This document shows positions 25,184-38,434 of a stretch of DNA of 64,000 nt, piece after piece. Each line of letters starts with the position of its first letter. Positions within the stretch are counted from its first letter, which is position 1. Source of the DNA: Theocolax elegans (lineage: Eukaryota > Arthropoda > Insecta > Hymenoptera > Cerocephalidae); contig CM047430.1 of the NCBI GenBank assembly GCA_026168455.1, positions 28,673,237 to 28,737,236 of the forward strand, in the 5' to 3' direction. The position numbers and the translations under genes were made by a program. The notes beneath the pieces are model-generated. The model saw nothing but the letters and a program-made list of their open reading frames with translations. It did no database searches and was not told the DNA's origin.

Positions 25184-26658
25184 ACTTTCGGAAGTCACCG
25201 GGCCATTTTTTTTCATTCTTGTCGGCGCTTCCTGTCCGCCTGGCACATGCGACGATTTTCAAGTCCGCGAATCTGTCTCACTTCGTGGAACAGTCTTTTT
25301 TATATACAGAGCTACAACGATGTATAAAATAAAATGAGACGAATGAGAGCGAAATAACGAAGAAAAAGATAGCGTGGGAGGGGGGAGTCGACGACGCGCC
25401 GATGGCTTGTTCGAAATCTACGTTCCGCGAAGCATCGCCCTCTCGCAGGGAGCTGCCGTTGATGCTGTTGCTGCTTCTCGTGTGAAATTCCAATGTAGAG
25501 CTGACAAAAAAGTGCGATGCCAGCGCGTGAAATTGTTGCTTCTTGTTCAAGATCGCGCATCGCTCCTCGCGTACTTTAATTAAACGCCTGAGCCAGACAC
25601 ATGGGCGTTCACCGTTTTCGCGAACTCGGGTGAATTGCCTTCGAATACTTTGTAAACTGGAAATCATCGGACGATGAGCTTGATATTTGGATCAAATTAA
25701 CTTCAATTTTTTCGGTGTTCCTTGTTTACCGCCGTTACATTTTAATTTTTCGTTGTACGAATACTCTGATAAGTATAAGTGTGACTGTAAATTTCGAACT
25801 TGTAATTATATAAATTACATTGTGCAATAGATTTTACTATTCTTCTCGTACATCATAAATACATGTGTGACTGGATAAATTTCAAATTGGCAAGTAATAA
25901 GCGGTAATTGTATATCATAATGGAGTTCCATCTTGGGTTTCGAAGTGACAAACGATTGCTATTACATTAGACTTTCGCGCTTAAATAATGTATTGTACGT
26001 TGTATAAAAATTTAAGGCTAAAAAGAAGATCGAATGGTCTTTCGTTGCCTGAAGTTGTGCGTATCGTAATCTTCTAATCTTCTAATGCCGAGATAATAAC
26101 CGCCCCCTTCACCGTTGCACCCCTAGCGATTCACGAGTAATCTGAGCCGCAAAAAGCACTATGCGATTTAACGTGCGTACTATGCGTAACTTGCGTTACA
26201 CTAACCATCGAATGTATGGTGGTGCAAAATTTCAACGCAACAGCCCACATGTCAACATCTACGACGAAGGAAAGAACAATAATAAGAATCGAATGCATCC
26301 AGTTAATTCGGTATTAAGTATACAATAAGAGACCGAGCAAATTATTTTACATCGTGAACAAGGAAGATTTTCTCATAAATTTATAATATTAAATGATTTC
26401 GACGGTTGTCGTTTTATACAGTCAAATTAATAATTAATTTAATCAACGATCAATAAGACATCGAACGGTCGAAAGTAGTGAAAAATGATTTAACCACAAA
26501 TGTAGATATGAAAAAACGAAATATGAAGAGAATTGGAGAGTATAACTATGTAGAGAAGGAAGAGCGAACGCGTAGTGGATTTCGGGGACGATCAGGTTAC
26601 CTTGGCGAGAGAGCGGTAATCATATTGCAGCGCCGGTTAATGCCATTACTGCCCAATC

Positions 26659-26680
26659 GGGGGAGGGTGGGGGGGGGGGG
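26659..26680 (+). other. G-quadruplex-capable tract, sense strand
   Basis: G5-A-G3-T followed by a run of about twelve G, enough for four G runs, then a further G-rich stretch to about 26730. It lies 1.6 kb into the intron after the homeodomain exon, on the transcribed-RNA strand. Confidence 0.7.
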
Positions 26681-29600
26681 TCGAGGAGGAAAGGGAGATG
26701 GTAGGCGAGGTGGTGGCGGTGAGACTGAGGGCTCGAAAACTCCCTCCCTCGATGTCTCTTCCCCTCCGAAGTCGGGAAGCCGGCGGTTGTATTGGATATG
26801 ACGTCGGCAACATAGTTGGGTTCTTGGGTTTAATGCACGTGCACCGCGCGCGAACGCTTTCACGGCTCTGGGTTAACTATCGGGGATCGATCGGTCGAGG
26901 GATGGAGACAGAGACTAGCTACGCGGTAATCGAATCGGGCTTACGTACGGGTGACTCGGGGAGCGGAGACACACCACCAGTGCAGCCTCATCCTCGTAAT
27001 AACAATTCCGAAATTTGAGAACGACGCTCGGCGTCACTGCGACGTAACCTCGATAAATATTTACCACATGAATGCAAATTATTCGCGTTTATTCTTCCTT
27101 TTTTTCTTTATCCGCGGTCTCGCTGTAGTCGACGAGGTCCAGAGAAAAATAGTCAACGGACGCATCGCCTCTTTCTTAATTAATTTGACGCGATTCATTT
27201 TAAAATGTGATATTTCCAGTATTAATAAGGGGTAACAATTAGTCGAAAACTCTCGAGAGTCTGTAGAATTTGGGTAAAGTTTAACGCTCTCGGGTAAAAC
27301 GGTTAAAAGTTCAGAAACCAATAGAATCTCGAAGTGCACGGAATAATTGAATTATGGGCTCGCGAGTACGGGCGCAGTGCGCACGGGGACGATATATAAA
27401 CAAATTAATATTAAAATTTCTGAGTTTTAGGGAAGGTAGCTCGTATTTCCATGAAAATTGCTAACCAACTTATTCAATTTGCAAATGTCTAACATTAATG
27501 CATCAGCAGTGGAAAATGCGAAAAGAGATCGTAGGAAGAATGAAAAAGAGGGAGATGGGTAGAGAAGAGAGTTCTGACCGCATCTCCTGGTGGCCTCGGA
27601 CAGCTAGATATAAATTAAATTAATTTGATGGAGGTGGAATCCCTGTCTCTCTCTCTCTCCCCCCCCCCTCTCCTTCCCACCCTTCTCTGTCGCTATTCTA
27701 TCCTGGCACATATTTGCTCCGACCGCGACCGAGTCTCCTGTGCAGCACGGCGGCCGGCAACCCGGTTTTATTAAATTTCGTTCCTGTTACGTGGATTGAG
27801 CGAGCCCCCGCGTACCAGAGATACGCGCATTATACTGGCCCACCAGAAAACGCATATGCAGAAATTGCCGAGTCTCGCTCGCCCTCGTTGATGCGCCAAT
27901 AAAAAGAGACGAGCGCGCGATAAATTGATGAAACGGCACACCGGACGACAACTTCGATGATGAATGATTTTCGAAAATTAAAAATTTTTCCATTTTTTCG
28001 AGGAGACTACTACTACTCGTTTGCTCTGCCCTTTCCCTACGCCTCTGCTCATTTCACTCTAAACTTTTATCGTTTCTATTTTAACAAAACGCTTTCTCTA
28101 TAGTTCTAATATTTTTGTAAATTAGTTTTTCTCCTTGATGATTATCGAAATTGGTCCCTCTAACCAGACACAACCAAATTTTATCTCTGTAATAAAGGGA
28201 ATCAGTTAACAAATATCAAAATAAGGTGGGAAATTTCATTTATAAATTTCGAAAGAGAAGTTTTCATTTTAGAGCGAGGTCAAACATTACGTCAAACTGT
28301 TCATTTGGAAAGCTCTGCAGTGCATAACGTGGTAACGTAATAGTAACAGTCAACAGTAGTCCGTCGGTCGAACGAGCGACCCTGTGACGACTACTCCCCT
28401 GGAGTTTAATTAGACAGAATAGTTGGTATACATCGCAAACTCAGGCTTCCTTCTCTTCTCTTTCTCAACATATCTCAAGTACATATTTTGCATCTATGCG
28501 CCTTAATTTCACAGTCGTGTCTCTCTTTTCATTTATTCAGTATAGGTTCAGTACAACTCTCGAGACGTCCAAAACTTTTGTACGTTACCAAGTTTGCAAT
28601 GTGACAGTTTCACTTATTGGAAATTAATTTTTATGTTAAACACTATACCAATATTTAGTACAATAGAATTGGAGGAAAGCTTTATAGTGCTAACAAATGT
28701 ATTTTATTTTATTATTGGCATAATTTGGTTAGATATAAAATAAATAAAATTTAGTATATCTTGTCAATGTTTAATTTGTATTTGTTATTTAAAAATGTTT
28801 TAATTTTTTTTCATCTCTTAACTTTAATATCTATTACAAGAATATTAATAAATATGAGTCTAATACCTATTGTATTTCAAACTTTTTAACCGAACAAAAT
28901 TAGCTTTGTTTCCCATTAATAAAACCGCAAAGATTTGAAAAAAACTTGTATTAATTTAACTAATTCATTTAGTAGTAACCGACCGTTAACGTTTCTGGCA
29001 ATCTATAAAAATCTTGTCACTTAAGTAAACACCGAGTAATGTCAACCGTAGGTTTATTTCCAGTAGCGCATGAAACAAATTTTAACACTTTTCAATCCGT
29101 CTACTTGGGAACGTGGGCAGGGCGAAGCTTTTTCTCGCGCGCAACGAACGTACATGAACACAAAGAAAAGAAAAAAGAAACAGAGGAAAAGAGGAAAAGA
29201 GGAAAAGAAAGAGAAGGGGAGAGAGAGAGAGAGAAAGCTTTAGCCACGATTCTTTACTCGCTAAGTGGAAGATTCAATTTCTGGTGCAGTGCACGCGAAT
29301 ATAACGATCGCAATGATTTATTCGGGTTGGGATTTCGGTGATTCTTAAAATTGCCTGCGATCGTTCCGCGAATTACACGCGCGGAACGAGAAAATGTCAA
29401 ATCGAGGGTGGAGATCGAAGATTTTTCGAACGAAATTTATAATCCATTTTAATTTACTTGGAGGGAGGAAACGAAAGATATATCCGTTTTGGCTCGCAGC
29501 TTCCTCTTTTCGGTTATACGAGGTTCTTGGTGCAGAGCGAAAACCCGCGAGTATATACTTTACCTACCTCGCTCTTCCGCTTTTCTTAAATCAATGGGAA

Positions 29601-29892
29601 CGTTCTAAGGAATTACATTCGCTCTCCGGGCTATATAACGCCCAGTTATGTACGAGCTTGACATTTCGAAAATTGGAATTCCTGTATCGCCGGAATAAGC
29701 CACTGGTAATTTAAAATCTCGGTGAGGCTTTTTCCTTATAAAGTTCGAGCTAGCTAAAACATAGACAATGCAATACGCGATATTGCTCGATGATAACAAT
29801 TCATGGAGCATAAAAAATTCTTTATATGCGGAGCTCGTAAATACGAGCTATACATTACAAGAAATCTAATGAAAAATCTCATTGAATCTATA

Positions 29893-29927
29893 TATTATTT
29901 TCCTTTTCTTTTTTTGTTTCAGGTAAG
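29893..29927 (+). promoter_or_regulatory. Candidate recursive splice site 1 (acceptor fused to donor)
   Basis: A strong pyrimidine tract (29895-29920, almost all T and C) ends in TTTCAG at 29917-29922 and is followed immediately by GTAAGC at 29923-29928. An acceptor fused to a donor in a very long intron is the hallmark of a ratcheting point. The upstream exon is joined here, a new 5' splice site is regenerated, and the rest of the intron is removed in a second step. It lies 4.8 kb after the homeodomain exon. The upstream CTAAT at 29866-29870 could serve as a branch point. The sequence match is clear; use in vivo is inferred. Confidence 0.6.
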
Positions 29928-29963
29928 CCCAGATCAAAAATACATTTATTCCAGCGTGCATGC
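29923..29963 (+). other. Candidate 41-nt RS-exon / alternative truncating exon 1
   Basis: From the fused donor at 29923, a second donor-like site, GC|GTGAGT, follows at 29964. A 41-nt exon could therefore be defined between them. Joined in phase 0 to the homeodomain exon it reads VSPDQKYIYSSVH plus two bases, and its length (not a multiple of three) would shift the frame of the next exon. If the second donor is ignored, the frame ends at TGA 29965-29967, with an AATAAA at 30306-30311 downstream. So the site could also be a terminal exon giving a Homothorax that stops within the homeodomain. Neither form has been shown. Confidence 0.4.
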
Positions 29964-32900
29964 GTGAGTATAAAAGTACATTTAAATATTTAACATTTAA
30001 ATATAATTTATTAGTAAACCTACAATTGGGAAGCAATGTTAATAAGCGAGTGTTTTAATAAAAAATTTAATAGTTTTTAAGATATTAGGTTACTGTACAT
30101 CGCTTGTAACCTTCATCTACTTCTTTGTTACTTAAATTTATAATACTTAATACTTAAAAATTTACATTATATTACACTGCTTGACATTGTTTCGTAATTA
30201 CGCAACATTGTGGCTACATACCATAAATATAAAAAAAATCACGTAAACAAATCGGAGACAATTAAATGTTTACTATTCCGAATATCAAAACGATGCGATT
30301 TGTTGAATAAATGATAATCGAACCACATTGCTGGTCTTTAAAAAAAATCGTAATAGTTTCGGTGAAGTCGTAGTAGGACATAAAAGTGTTCACCCCAAGT
30401 TAAAAGAACGCAATCGAAGCTCGCGCAAGTGCGTAAGAGAGAGTCTCGGTATAAGTATAAGGTTGGGAAGGTTGCGGCCCGGATATCTTAAACAATTTGC
30501 ATAGGCACTCACGCCGGCAGTTTTTTCGGTCATAAAGGGGACGTCCACGCGGCGTTTTATGTCGCTATAACCGTAGCTGAGCATGGCCTACTTAGATCTG
30601 GTATCGCGACTCGAACCCCTGGCATCTATTGTCCCGTAGCGCGCCGGCAAGCACCAACTTCTGGACAATACTTGCGCGGGGAATTTCACTCCGGAACCCG
30701 AGGCGCCTCACAACACGCCCGTTGTCACCCTATCGGCACTAAAGGACGTTCAGAAGACGTTTGCATACATCGACCAGCAGTTTTCCGCCCGAACAAATCC
30801 TCGAGGGCTCGAAAGTCAACGAGTGACGCTCGGGTTTCCCTCGTTGTACACACTTTCCTCCCGACTCGCCAACTGTTTTTCCGTCCCGGGGCTTTCTCTC
30901 ACTCTATCTCTATCCCTCTTCCTTTCGCTTTAGCCTACAACGGATTTTTCTTCTCTTCTTCTATTCGCACTCTGCTCGGAGAATCCGCGACGGTATTCGA
31001 GACGTCCGCGAGGCGTCCTTTATTTTTCTCGCAGTCGTGCACTTTAAACGGGGACGCCAATGAAATTTCTGGCTTTCCCTCCTCGTTGGGAGTATATTTA
31101 ACTCACGTATTTTCGTCTTGATAAAATTTCAAATGTTCGCAATAAAATTTGCGCTTTTTCATTTTTTCCTACCACTGGGTGAGTTTTATCTTCTGAATCG
31201 TAGATATGTTTTTACAATATTACAATTGATCTTCCTCAAATCACGAAAATAGTATTATGATCGTTTAGTGTGTAACCTGATTAAACTTAATAGATGTTAA
31301 AAGTATAATGTTTTTATTTGCTTGTATATATTCCACCATTACAGTCATATTTAGCATTTTTTAGGTTAAATTTTATTTCATCGCATAAATATATTTGATA
31401 GAAAAAATAATTGTAAACCGTTATACCGTTATAGCGGTGAAAAATCTACAGTTAAAAAGGTCAAAAATGTAAAACACAAATGCAAAAGGCTCGAGGGACT
31501 GATTAAAAATTGAATGATATCTTTTGTCGCGTCGCATAAATCAAATTGGAGGACGACAATCCGCAAATCCAGAAAAAAGGCATGAACAGTTCTTCCCTAA
31601 AAATCCAAGTAGTGTGTAGGGAAGCAACGGAAGAGTAAACGTCCCTCCTTTTCACGCGAGCTCGCGGCCATCGAGACCGGCACAACAATGGTTGCGCGCA
31701 TCAACATAATTACAGACTCGCACTCGCGCGCGCGCGCGCTTGCTATCCGAATGAGTCAGTCAGAGGGGAGGGTAGGGCGAAAACGTGTGCGTGACGCCCG
31801 AGAGACGGTGCAAGAGGGCATTATATTCAAATGCAAGGCGGCGCCAGCGAGTAGAGAGGAGGCTCCGTCGTCGCCCGGGGGCTGAGCGAAGGATACGCGC
31901 GTACACGCTGGAACGAGGGAGACGGAATACCGAGACTGAGACCGAGAGACTGAGAGACCGGCTGAGGTGGGCTCAGCGGAATTGCCGCGGCGTCTATGCA
32001 GAAATGCCGCGCGCGGCTTTCGACCGGCTTACGTACCGTGCGATGGAGTTACGCTGGCCCAGCTAGACGAAATTACGTCGTCTGGCTTGACCCTCCGGAC
32101 GTTTCGTTTACGAGAAAGCCAAACATCCGGAGTTTTCGTTATGCCTTCTCCTCCATAACGTAGTATCTTTTAGTTTTATTAAAAAATACGTGCATTTATT
32201 TAAATTTTTCGCGGTTTTCGAATGCATCTTTTTTCTAATATCTATAAGAAATTTGCTTATAATAATGATGTAATGCATAAAATTTTTCATGTACACACAT
32301 CTACTTTGGATGGCTTTATTTTATTAACATCTGAAACTTCAATTATGAAATTCTGCGTACTAGAGAAATGTCTGATTGAAATTACTTATGATAATCCTTG
32401 AGACATTTTCAATTCGACATAGTACAGTAACCGTGTATCTAATGCTCGACTCGACAACTTGGAGGGTATACGAGTAAAACGAAAAAGAAAAGAGAGAAAG
32501 AGCATGATTCGAAGAGTCACTCGCAGATAATTGCAAAAAAACTGTAGTTCGTGAAAATGATCCTGGTACCACCATCTCTCCTCCCTCCCGACGACAGTGC
32601 GAGGCTCTCGGACCCCTGGATTAGAGCATTTTCCTCGCGACAGCTTAAGCCTCCATTTTTGTGAAATTTATCGCCTTTAATCCCTCAAGCTCTCTCGCCA
32701 ACGAGCTTTTTATCTACCTCTCTCTCCTGCCCCCCCCCCTCCCCCCTGGCCATTCCTCACTCGTTCACTCTCCGTCTCACTCTGTTTTTCTCATTCGACG
32801 CTCTTCACCCCTTCCGCATTGGTCTTCCTTTGTCTTCGATCTGGCTGTCACTTAACTTGTCGATATTAAAAAGTGCGTATTAACTTGCGTGTCTCATTCT

Positions 32901-33994
32901 TTATTAGATCGGACTAGTGTTATATATACGCATTTATTCGTGAATTAAGCGATTCTTAATCCCGGTCGGATTTAAAACATTCGTATCTCAAACTCGCATT
33001 CGTAGGTACCACGTAGGTCCGAAAACAGAAGGTGTGCAACGTGGGATAAAAGGGCGCGAGCATTAAACGAATGCCTCTTTAGCCTTTACGGTCCCACTTG
33101 TCGCTCGTGGTAATCCTCCCGCGTTCGTCCCACGAGGTCCCCTGGATTAACGGCAACGCGACGCCAGCGTGGACCGCTGCGTCATAATTTATCCTTCTCC
33201 CCTTTTCAATCTCTTTTTGAATTGCCCTAAGTGCCCTTTGTTCAAAATGTGACTTGGGATGCATTTAAGTACGTTAACAATACCTTTACCGTCATTTTCA
33301 TCGTCATGTGTAAATTTGCTATATTAACCTAACCCTTAATGTCTCCTTTCACTAATTATTCAGAATATTATTGTCCACAATTTGCGTTTTATCTACGCTC
33401 GTAAGCTGTTGCAAAATCCAAGTTATCAATAAGATTAATGTTCGTTACACAAACTAGTGGTTCTTTAGATTCATTTAATCATCATAGCAGTTAGGTTAAA
33501 CTTTTATGCATGTAGTAATCAAATTTTTTAATTATTTGTTGGTTGTGAATTTTTGTATATTGTACATAAATATGTGGTATTTTTACTGTAATTGCGTGAC
33601 CATTACTAACGCTAATATAAGTATTTACATAAAAATAAATACTTAGGTACCTTTATATACCTTATTTTACTGAATTGCGAAAGTAAGATTATACGAAATC
33701 CTTTTGTCGATGCATATAAAAGCCCTAAAATGTGTCTTGATTAAAAAAAGTAAGAAAGTAGAGAATGCGCGGGCGTGTCGATAAGACTCTATTTTTGACT
33801 AATCCAAATGAAAATTATTCACGCGTTGTTGATGATGCAGAAATGCTCATTCTAGGAATCGGAATGACTAAGTGCGCTGTCACATTATTCCCACAGGAAG
33901 CCGTGGGTAGACTCATTTCTCTTCAAGCTGTCAGGAACCCGTTTATGCGACCGTAATTCTCGGTGCGCGGTCGACGAGAAGCAGATATAGAGAT

Positions 33995-34040
33995 GGAGAG
34001 AGAGAAAGAGAGAGAGAGAGTGAGAGTGAGAGTTAGAGAG
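33995..34040 (+). repeat. Imperfect (GA)n tract
   Basis: GA repeat with AAG, TGAG and TTAG interruptions, 70 nt upstream of the G-rich tract at 34109. Confidence 0.9.
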
Positions 34041-34108
34041 GTGAGCAAAGGAAACTGAAAGAATCGGAAGGCGCGAGGGGGTGGCGTGGCATGGCGCGGC
34101 GCGGTGGA

Positions 34109-34130
34109 GGGGGCTGGGGGTGGGGGAGGG
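34109..34130 (+). other. G-quadruplex-capable tract, sense strand, very short loops
   Basis: G5-CT-G5-T-G5-A-G3: four runs with loops of 2, 1 and 1 nt, the best quadruplex candidate in the window. It would be present in nascent hth RNA. Confidence 0.8.
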
Positions 34131-37100
34131 TACAGTGTCGGCGCGTACGTTGCTCTCCCGGCGTTATCCTTTAAATTAATCCAATTATGCATGCGGAGTA
34201 CGTATGCCCGGGACATTAGCGCCCTCGGACCTCGGGAGCCCTAATGGACACGAGGCATACTTACCGGGAGCAGTCTATCCATATGCAAAGGATCGCCCGC
34301 GCCGAGGATTAGTTACAGCGATTTCGTGGCCCTCGATCGTTTGGAAAATACTCCCCTAAGCACCTCGTGATTATGGACCCGTTGCGACGACGATAAAACC
34401 GTCGACCCGCGTGTTTGCGATATAACTTCCTACTCACTTTCCTATACACCAGTGTCTTTTTCATTGTCAAAAATTAACTTGACGAAAGTATCGAGTGATC
34501 CGGTGTCGTATATACATATCAAAAAAACTTTTAAGAAAATCACGAAGGTGCAAAACGAGGCATCTATTACTCTTACTTACTTTTTTCCATGTTTCAAAAT
34601 TATTTGGATTATTTATTGAAAGTAGATTAAGGTAAGAGTCGCACAGTCACTTATATATTGGTGCTGCATATATAGGCTTTATTATTCTAAAGAAAGCATG
34701 GCTGTGCGAGGAGTATAATAGCCCACAAACGCAAACCCAATATAAAAATGCTTTACGCGGCAAATCATTCTGATCGATAATTTGTACCATTAAATAGTAC
34801 GCGTTTATTCGGTAGGAGCACGTGATGGGATATAGGAAGTAATTTCTGGTGATCTTCCATCCATTAACTGGAAATGCTTTTCGGGTTCGATCGGAGGCGT
34901 CATCCGAGTTACCATTAAGGAAAATGCACCAGGGCGCGTGTGCGCGTACGATGCGTAGGCCGTAGTCCGGTGTGTATACCTTCCCCGTGATCAACCAAAG
35001 AGAGAGAGAGAGGGAGGGAGAGGGTCTTCTATCGGCAATGCGTATATCGAACCCTGCCGCTCTGGGGTGACTCGCGGATTATATTATTCACAATACATTA
35101 AGCACTTTCACGCAGGAGACTGCCATGGGAAACACGAGGCTTCGCGACCCCGCTGTTAGTTTAGGAGGGTGGACTTTTGATAACCTATACTCGGTCCACA
35201 TTGAGTTCCCGAGGTACCCAGACTCTTTGCGTAATCTATAGTTTGCTTGGGTTTTTATGAACATCTAATGACTCGTGATGTGACGTGCGAAATGTCGGGA
35301 CTCGCTTCGGAACACTCTTCGTTATATCCACTCTGGATAGGTCACGCTAATCATTTTATCACGCGAATGTAAATTGGATTTGTGGACTAATGAATTCCTA
35401 CCTTTTTTTTAATATGCACGACTCAGCATTTTCACGCGATGTACTATCGACGTTTCGGCGGTCTTATATCCTTCGTTTCTATGTCGAGTTTATTTTTATT
35501 TCGTTTCTGTATAATTCAATACCAACATCTTTCTTTTGGTACTTTCTTTTAATAGAGTATTCGTCTAATTACGTATTCCCTTTATTTTCCACTAAAACTT
35601 TAGAACGTTGTATGATTAAAATTAATCTACTACCTTCATGCGCTTTGGATCTTAATAATTCTGTGTGATACGTATATCCATGGAAGTATAAAAAAAAATC
35701 GATCACCCGAATTATCGGAAAGTATCGTGATAGAAGCTGGTACGTGCGCGTTCGTGGGTTCGCGGAATTACTTGACCACCGAATCTTCGGTGAACGTTTA
35801 ATGGTTTCTTCCAGGGAGGGGTAACATCCCTCGTAAACACTGATACCAGTCTTACAGAAAGCTCGAGTCTCCCTCGTACTCGATAGCTTTTACGAAAACT
35901 CGACACATTGATGGTTTGCTCGTACAAACACTAATTCGGAGAGCATCAAACCGAGGATCGAGTCGATGAATACTTTATGCCCGTGCATCGGGTCAATCTT
36001 TCAAATCGAGTGCCATCCCCGTGGTCATGGCATTTTAAACGCATCCATCTATATTTCAATCCTCGGAAGACCGAAGCGATCTCCGAGTTTACGGCTACTC
36101 TTTTTACTCCACGCTACGAGTACCTACGGGATCAAATAGTGCGTTATTTCAAATTTTTATTTAATATTGTTTCCCTTGTATAAAATTAACAGTTTTACAA
36201 TAACTTAAGACGACACAACCGGAACATTGCAATCTTTCGATACTAGTGGAACATACCCTGGTTGAATATGTAATTCAACAATGTAAACATATGTATACAT
36301 GTTGGTACATGTTCATAGATTTTTCAACTAGAGTAAAAGCTCGGATTATCTAATAAGTTGTAAAATGTATAACTATAAAGAGACAGTGAGTCCGTAACGG
36401 TTTATCGCAGATAATAAAGTCCGGTGTTCATTCGCAACGAGGAAATCAGGCTCTTTCTCTCGAAGCTCGGTTCGATTAAACCACGCAAGCGACTATTGCA
36501 ATGCGAGGAGGGGGTTGAATTTTCATAGAACTTATCCGAGTGACATAAATCGCGAGTTGGTAGGGGGAGGCTCTTCCGATTGGTTCGTGCCGATTGTTTT
36601 TAAGCGGACGATCGAATTTATGGAACGAGCGGCAGGGGGCGCACCGAGCGCGCCCGCGCCGTTAATTATTTCGCTCGATAAAAATACCCGGCAACGGGTT
36701 TCGCGTACCCGGGTATATATTCTTTCTCTTTCTCGTCGACAGTACGCATATACATAGAGAGTCATTTTAATTCTGAATTAACGCGCCGGGGCTGCAATGC
36801 GAGCGAGCGAAGTAGACTCGGGACGAGGGAGCTGTGTCACACGGAATTTCTGATATCTACTTTATGATTAATGTATTATTAATTAATTATAAATGCACTC
36901 GTTCGTTAATTGATCGTATCGCGCGCGCTCTTCGGAGTTCTCTGTTTGTACGTGCGTCCGAGCATAAATTATAAAATGCCGCTTGGTGCTCGCCGCGGAT
37001 GTCGATGCCGTCCAGTTTCGCGTTGCGCATCGGCAATGGTATTAACGTTTACTCTTCTTCATTTTCATTTTCACGTACCCTCGCTATTCGTATTAACGTC

Positions 37101-37716
37101 CGCATTACGTATAACAACATTTTAACTTTTAGCTACTGGAAAATAAGTTACCCGACCGTACACGCTCCCGTACGTCTCTCCATACCCGCTGTAACGATCG
37201 ACTGATAAACAATAATTATTGCACTACATTAATCACTTAAATTACCGGGTTAAAACTCCGGTAGTCCACTTTTTCTCTTATCGCGTTATCATATTAACTT
37301 TATTTAGTTAATGTTATTATTATTTATAGTGATAACTCCTACCTTGCGTTAGTCGGTTACTATTTCTATATAGAGTTGCCAATGTCATCTATATGCAACT
37401 ATCTTCATCTATGCGTATGTGAAAACTGAATATATTATATGCAATATATGAATAATCTTTTTTTTTCTAATTCTACAAAATGTATTTATAAAAGACGGAA
37501 ATTAAAAATTCGCGCACGGATCAGTAGGAAAATCCTAAAAATGTAATATAATACGTCACTCCTCGTCAGCTTAAACAGCAACTTGAGAATTTCCATAAAT
37601 TTAAGAAAAACCCAAGGTAGGAGAGACGGCGGGTCAACCCGGAAGAGACGAGAAGTTCTCGTCCTGTGAAGCTCTCGGAAGTACATTCATCGCGTCCTCC
37701 AAAATATGTGTGCCCG

Positions 37717-37737
37717 CACGGAGAGAAATTTTTAACG
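37717..37737 (+). repeat. Isolated terminus related to the CACGGAGAGAAA family
   Basis: CACGGAGAGAAATTTTTAACG matches the first 12 bases of the tRNA-cored element ends but is not followed by the rest of that inverted repeat, and no partner end is visible nearby. It is a probable relic or a different family sharing the terminus. Confidence 0.4.
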
Positions 37738-38395
37738 TTTTATAGTATTAATGTAAAATGCTCATTTAGCTAATATCGCTCGAACCACTTATATACTTAA
37801 TTTATACTACAAACGTAATATACCATGTAACACTACACACGTTGGTAATCGTTACAAAAATACATAAATATAAGCTATATAATCTGTGATAAGCGTACCT
37901 TGGCTGCGAAACAAAATTTGTATTACTTGTATGCGATTTTGGCAAGATTTAATATTTTATTCGTTCGAAACTATAATATCGAAATAGTATTAAGCGATTC
38001 GAAATTTTTCCGTAGAGTCGCGTTGACTTTTTTTTATGTGTATATTACTTCTGCACTGCGCACTTCCCTTTTGATATTCCTTTTTTTACTCATTTCGTGA
38101 ACACTATAATAGTCAGTTTATGTAGTTGGTCGCATCAAACATGCGATTGTAGTAACAGTTTTGTTACCAAAGTAGTTAAAACTTACTCTCCGTGTAGCAT
38201 GCATGCTCGATTTTCGACATTTATCTTTTCCAAACAGTTTAAATGGTGCAAATCAGAAAAAAAAAGAATCACGGGAAAGCGAAACGCGTTGAAGAAGATA
38301 TCGCCGAGCGACTAAAACTCGCCTATATTTTAATTCGCGGATAGTGGCTCGATTATTTATGCACGAGAGATGGAATTTCGATCCGCGGGGGCAGA

Positions 38396-38397
<2 letters not shown>

Positions 38398-38434
<37 letters not shown>
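38398..38434 (+). repeat. (GAT)12 trinucleotide microsatellite
   Basis: Twelve GAT units without interruption. They are out of any recognised coding context, although the frames read as poly-Asp or poly-Met. Confidence 0.95.

Larger units (their letters stand above)
25087..25332 (+). other. In-frame read-through of the homeodomain donor (possible retained-intron coding tail)
   Basis: If the donor at 25087 is not used, the hth frame stays open for 81 codons (starting VSKLSF) and ends at TAA 25330-25332. The stop lies inside an AATAAA hexamer (25328-25333). The product would be a Homothorax with a MEIS domain but a homeodomain cut after helix 1. Homeodomain-less Homothorax isoforms and intron retention at a conserved hth exon-intron junction are documented in Drosophila; whether this particular tail is ever made is unknown. 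The tail itself shows no recognisable domain. Confidence 0.35.

Noticed and set aside
30600..30640. CGACTCGAACCCC, a minus-strand B-box-like sequence suggesting a tRNA
   Set aside because: No A box, anticodon arm or acceptor pairing can be drawn around it.
33880..33900. TTATTCCCACAG acceptor-like site
   Set aside because: The sequence after it does not encode any part of Homothorax, and no donor defines an exon in a suitable frame.
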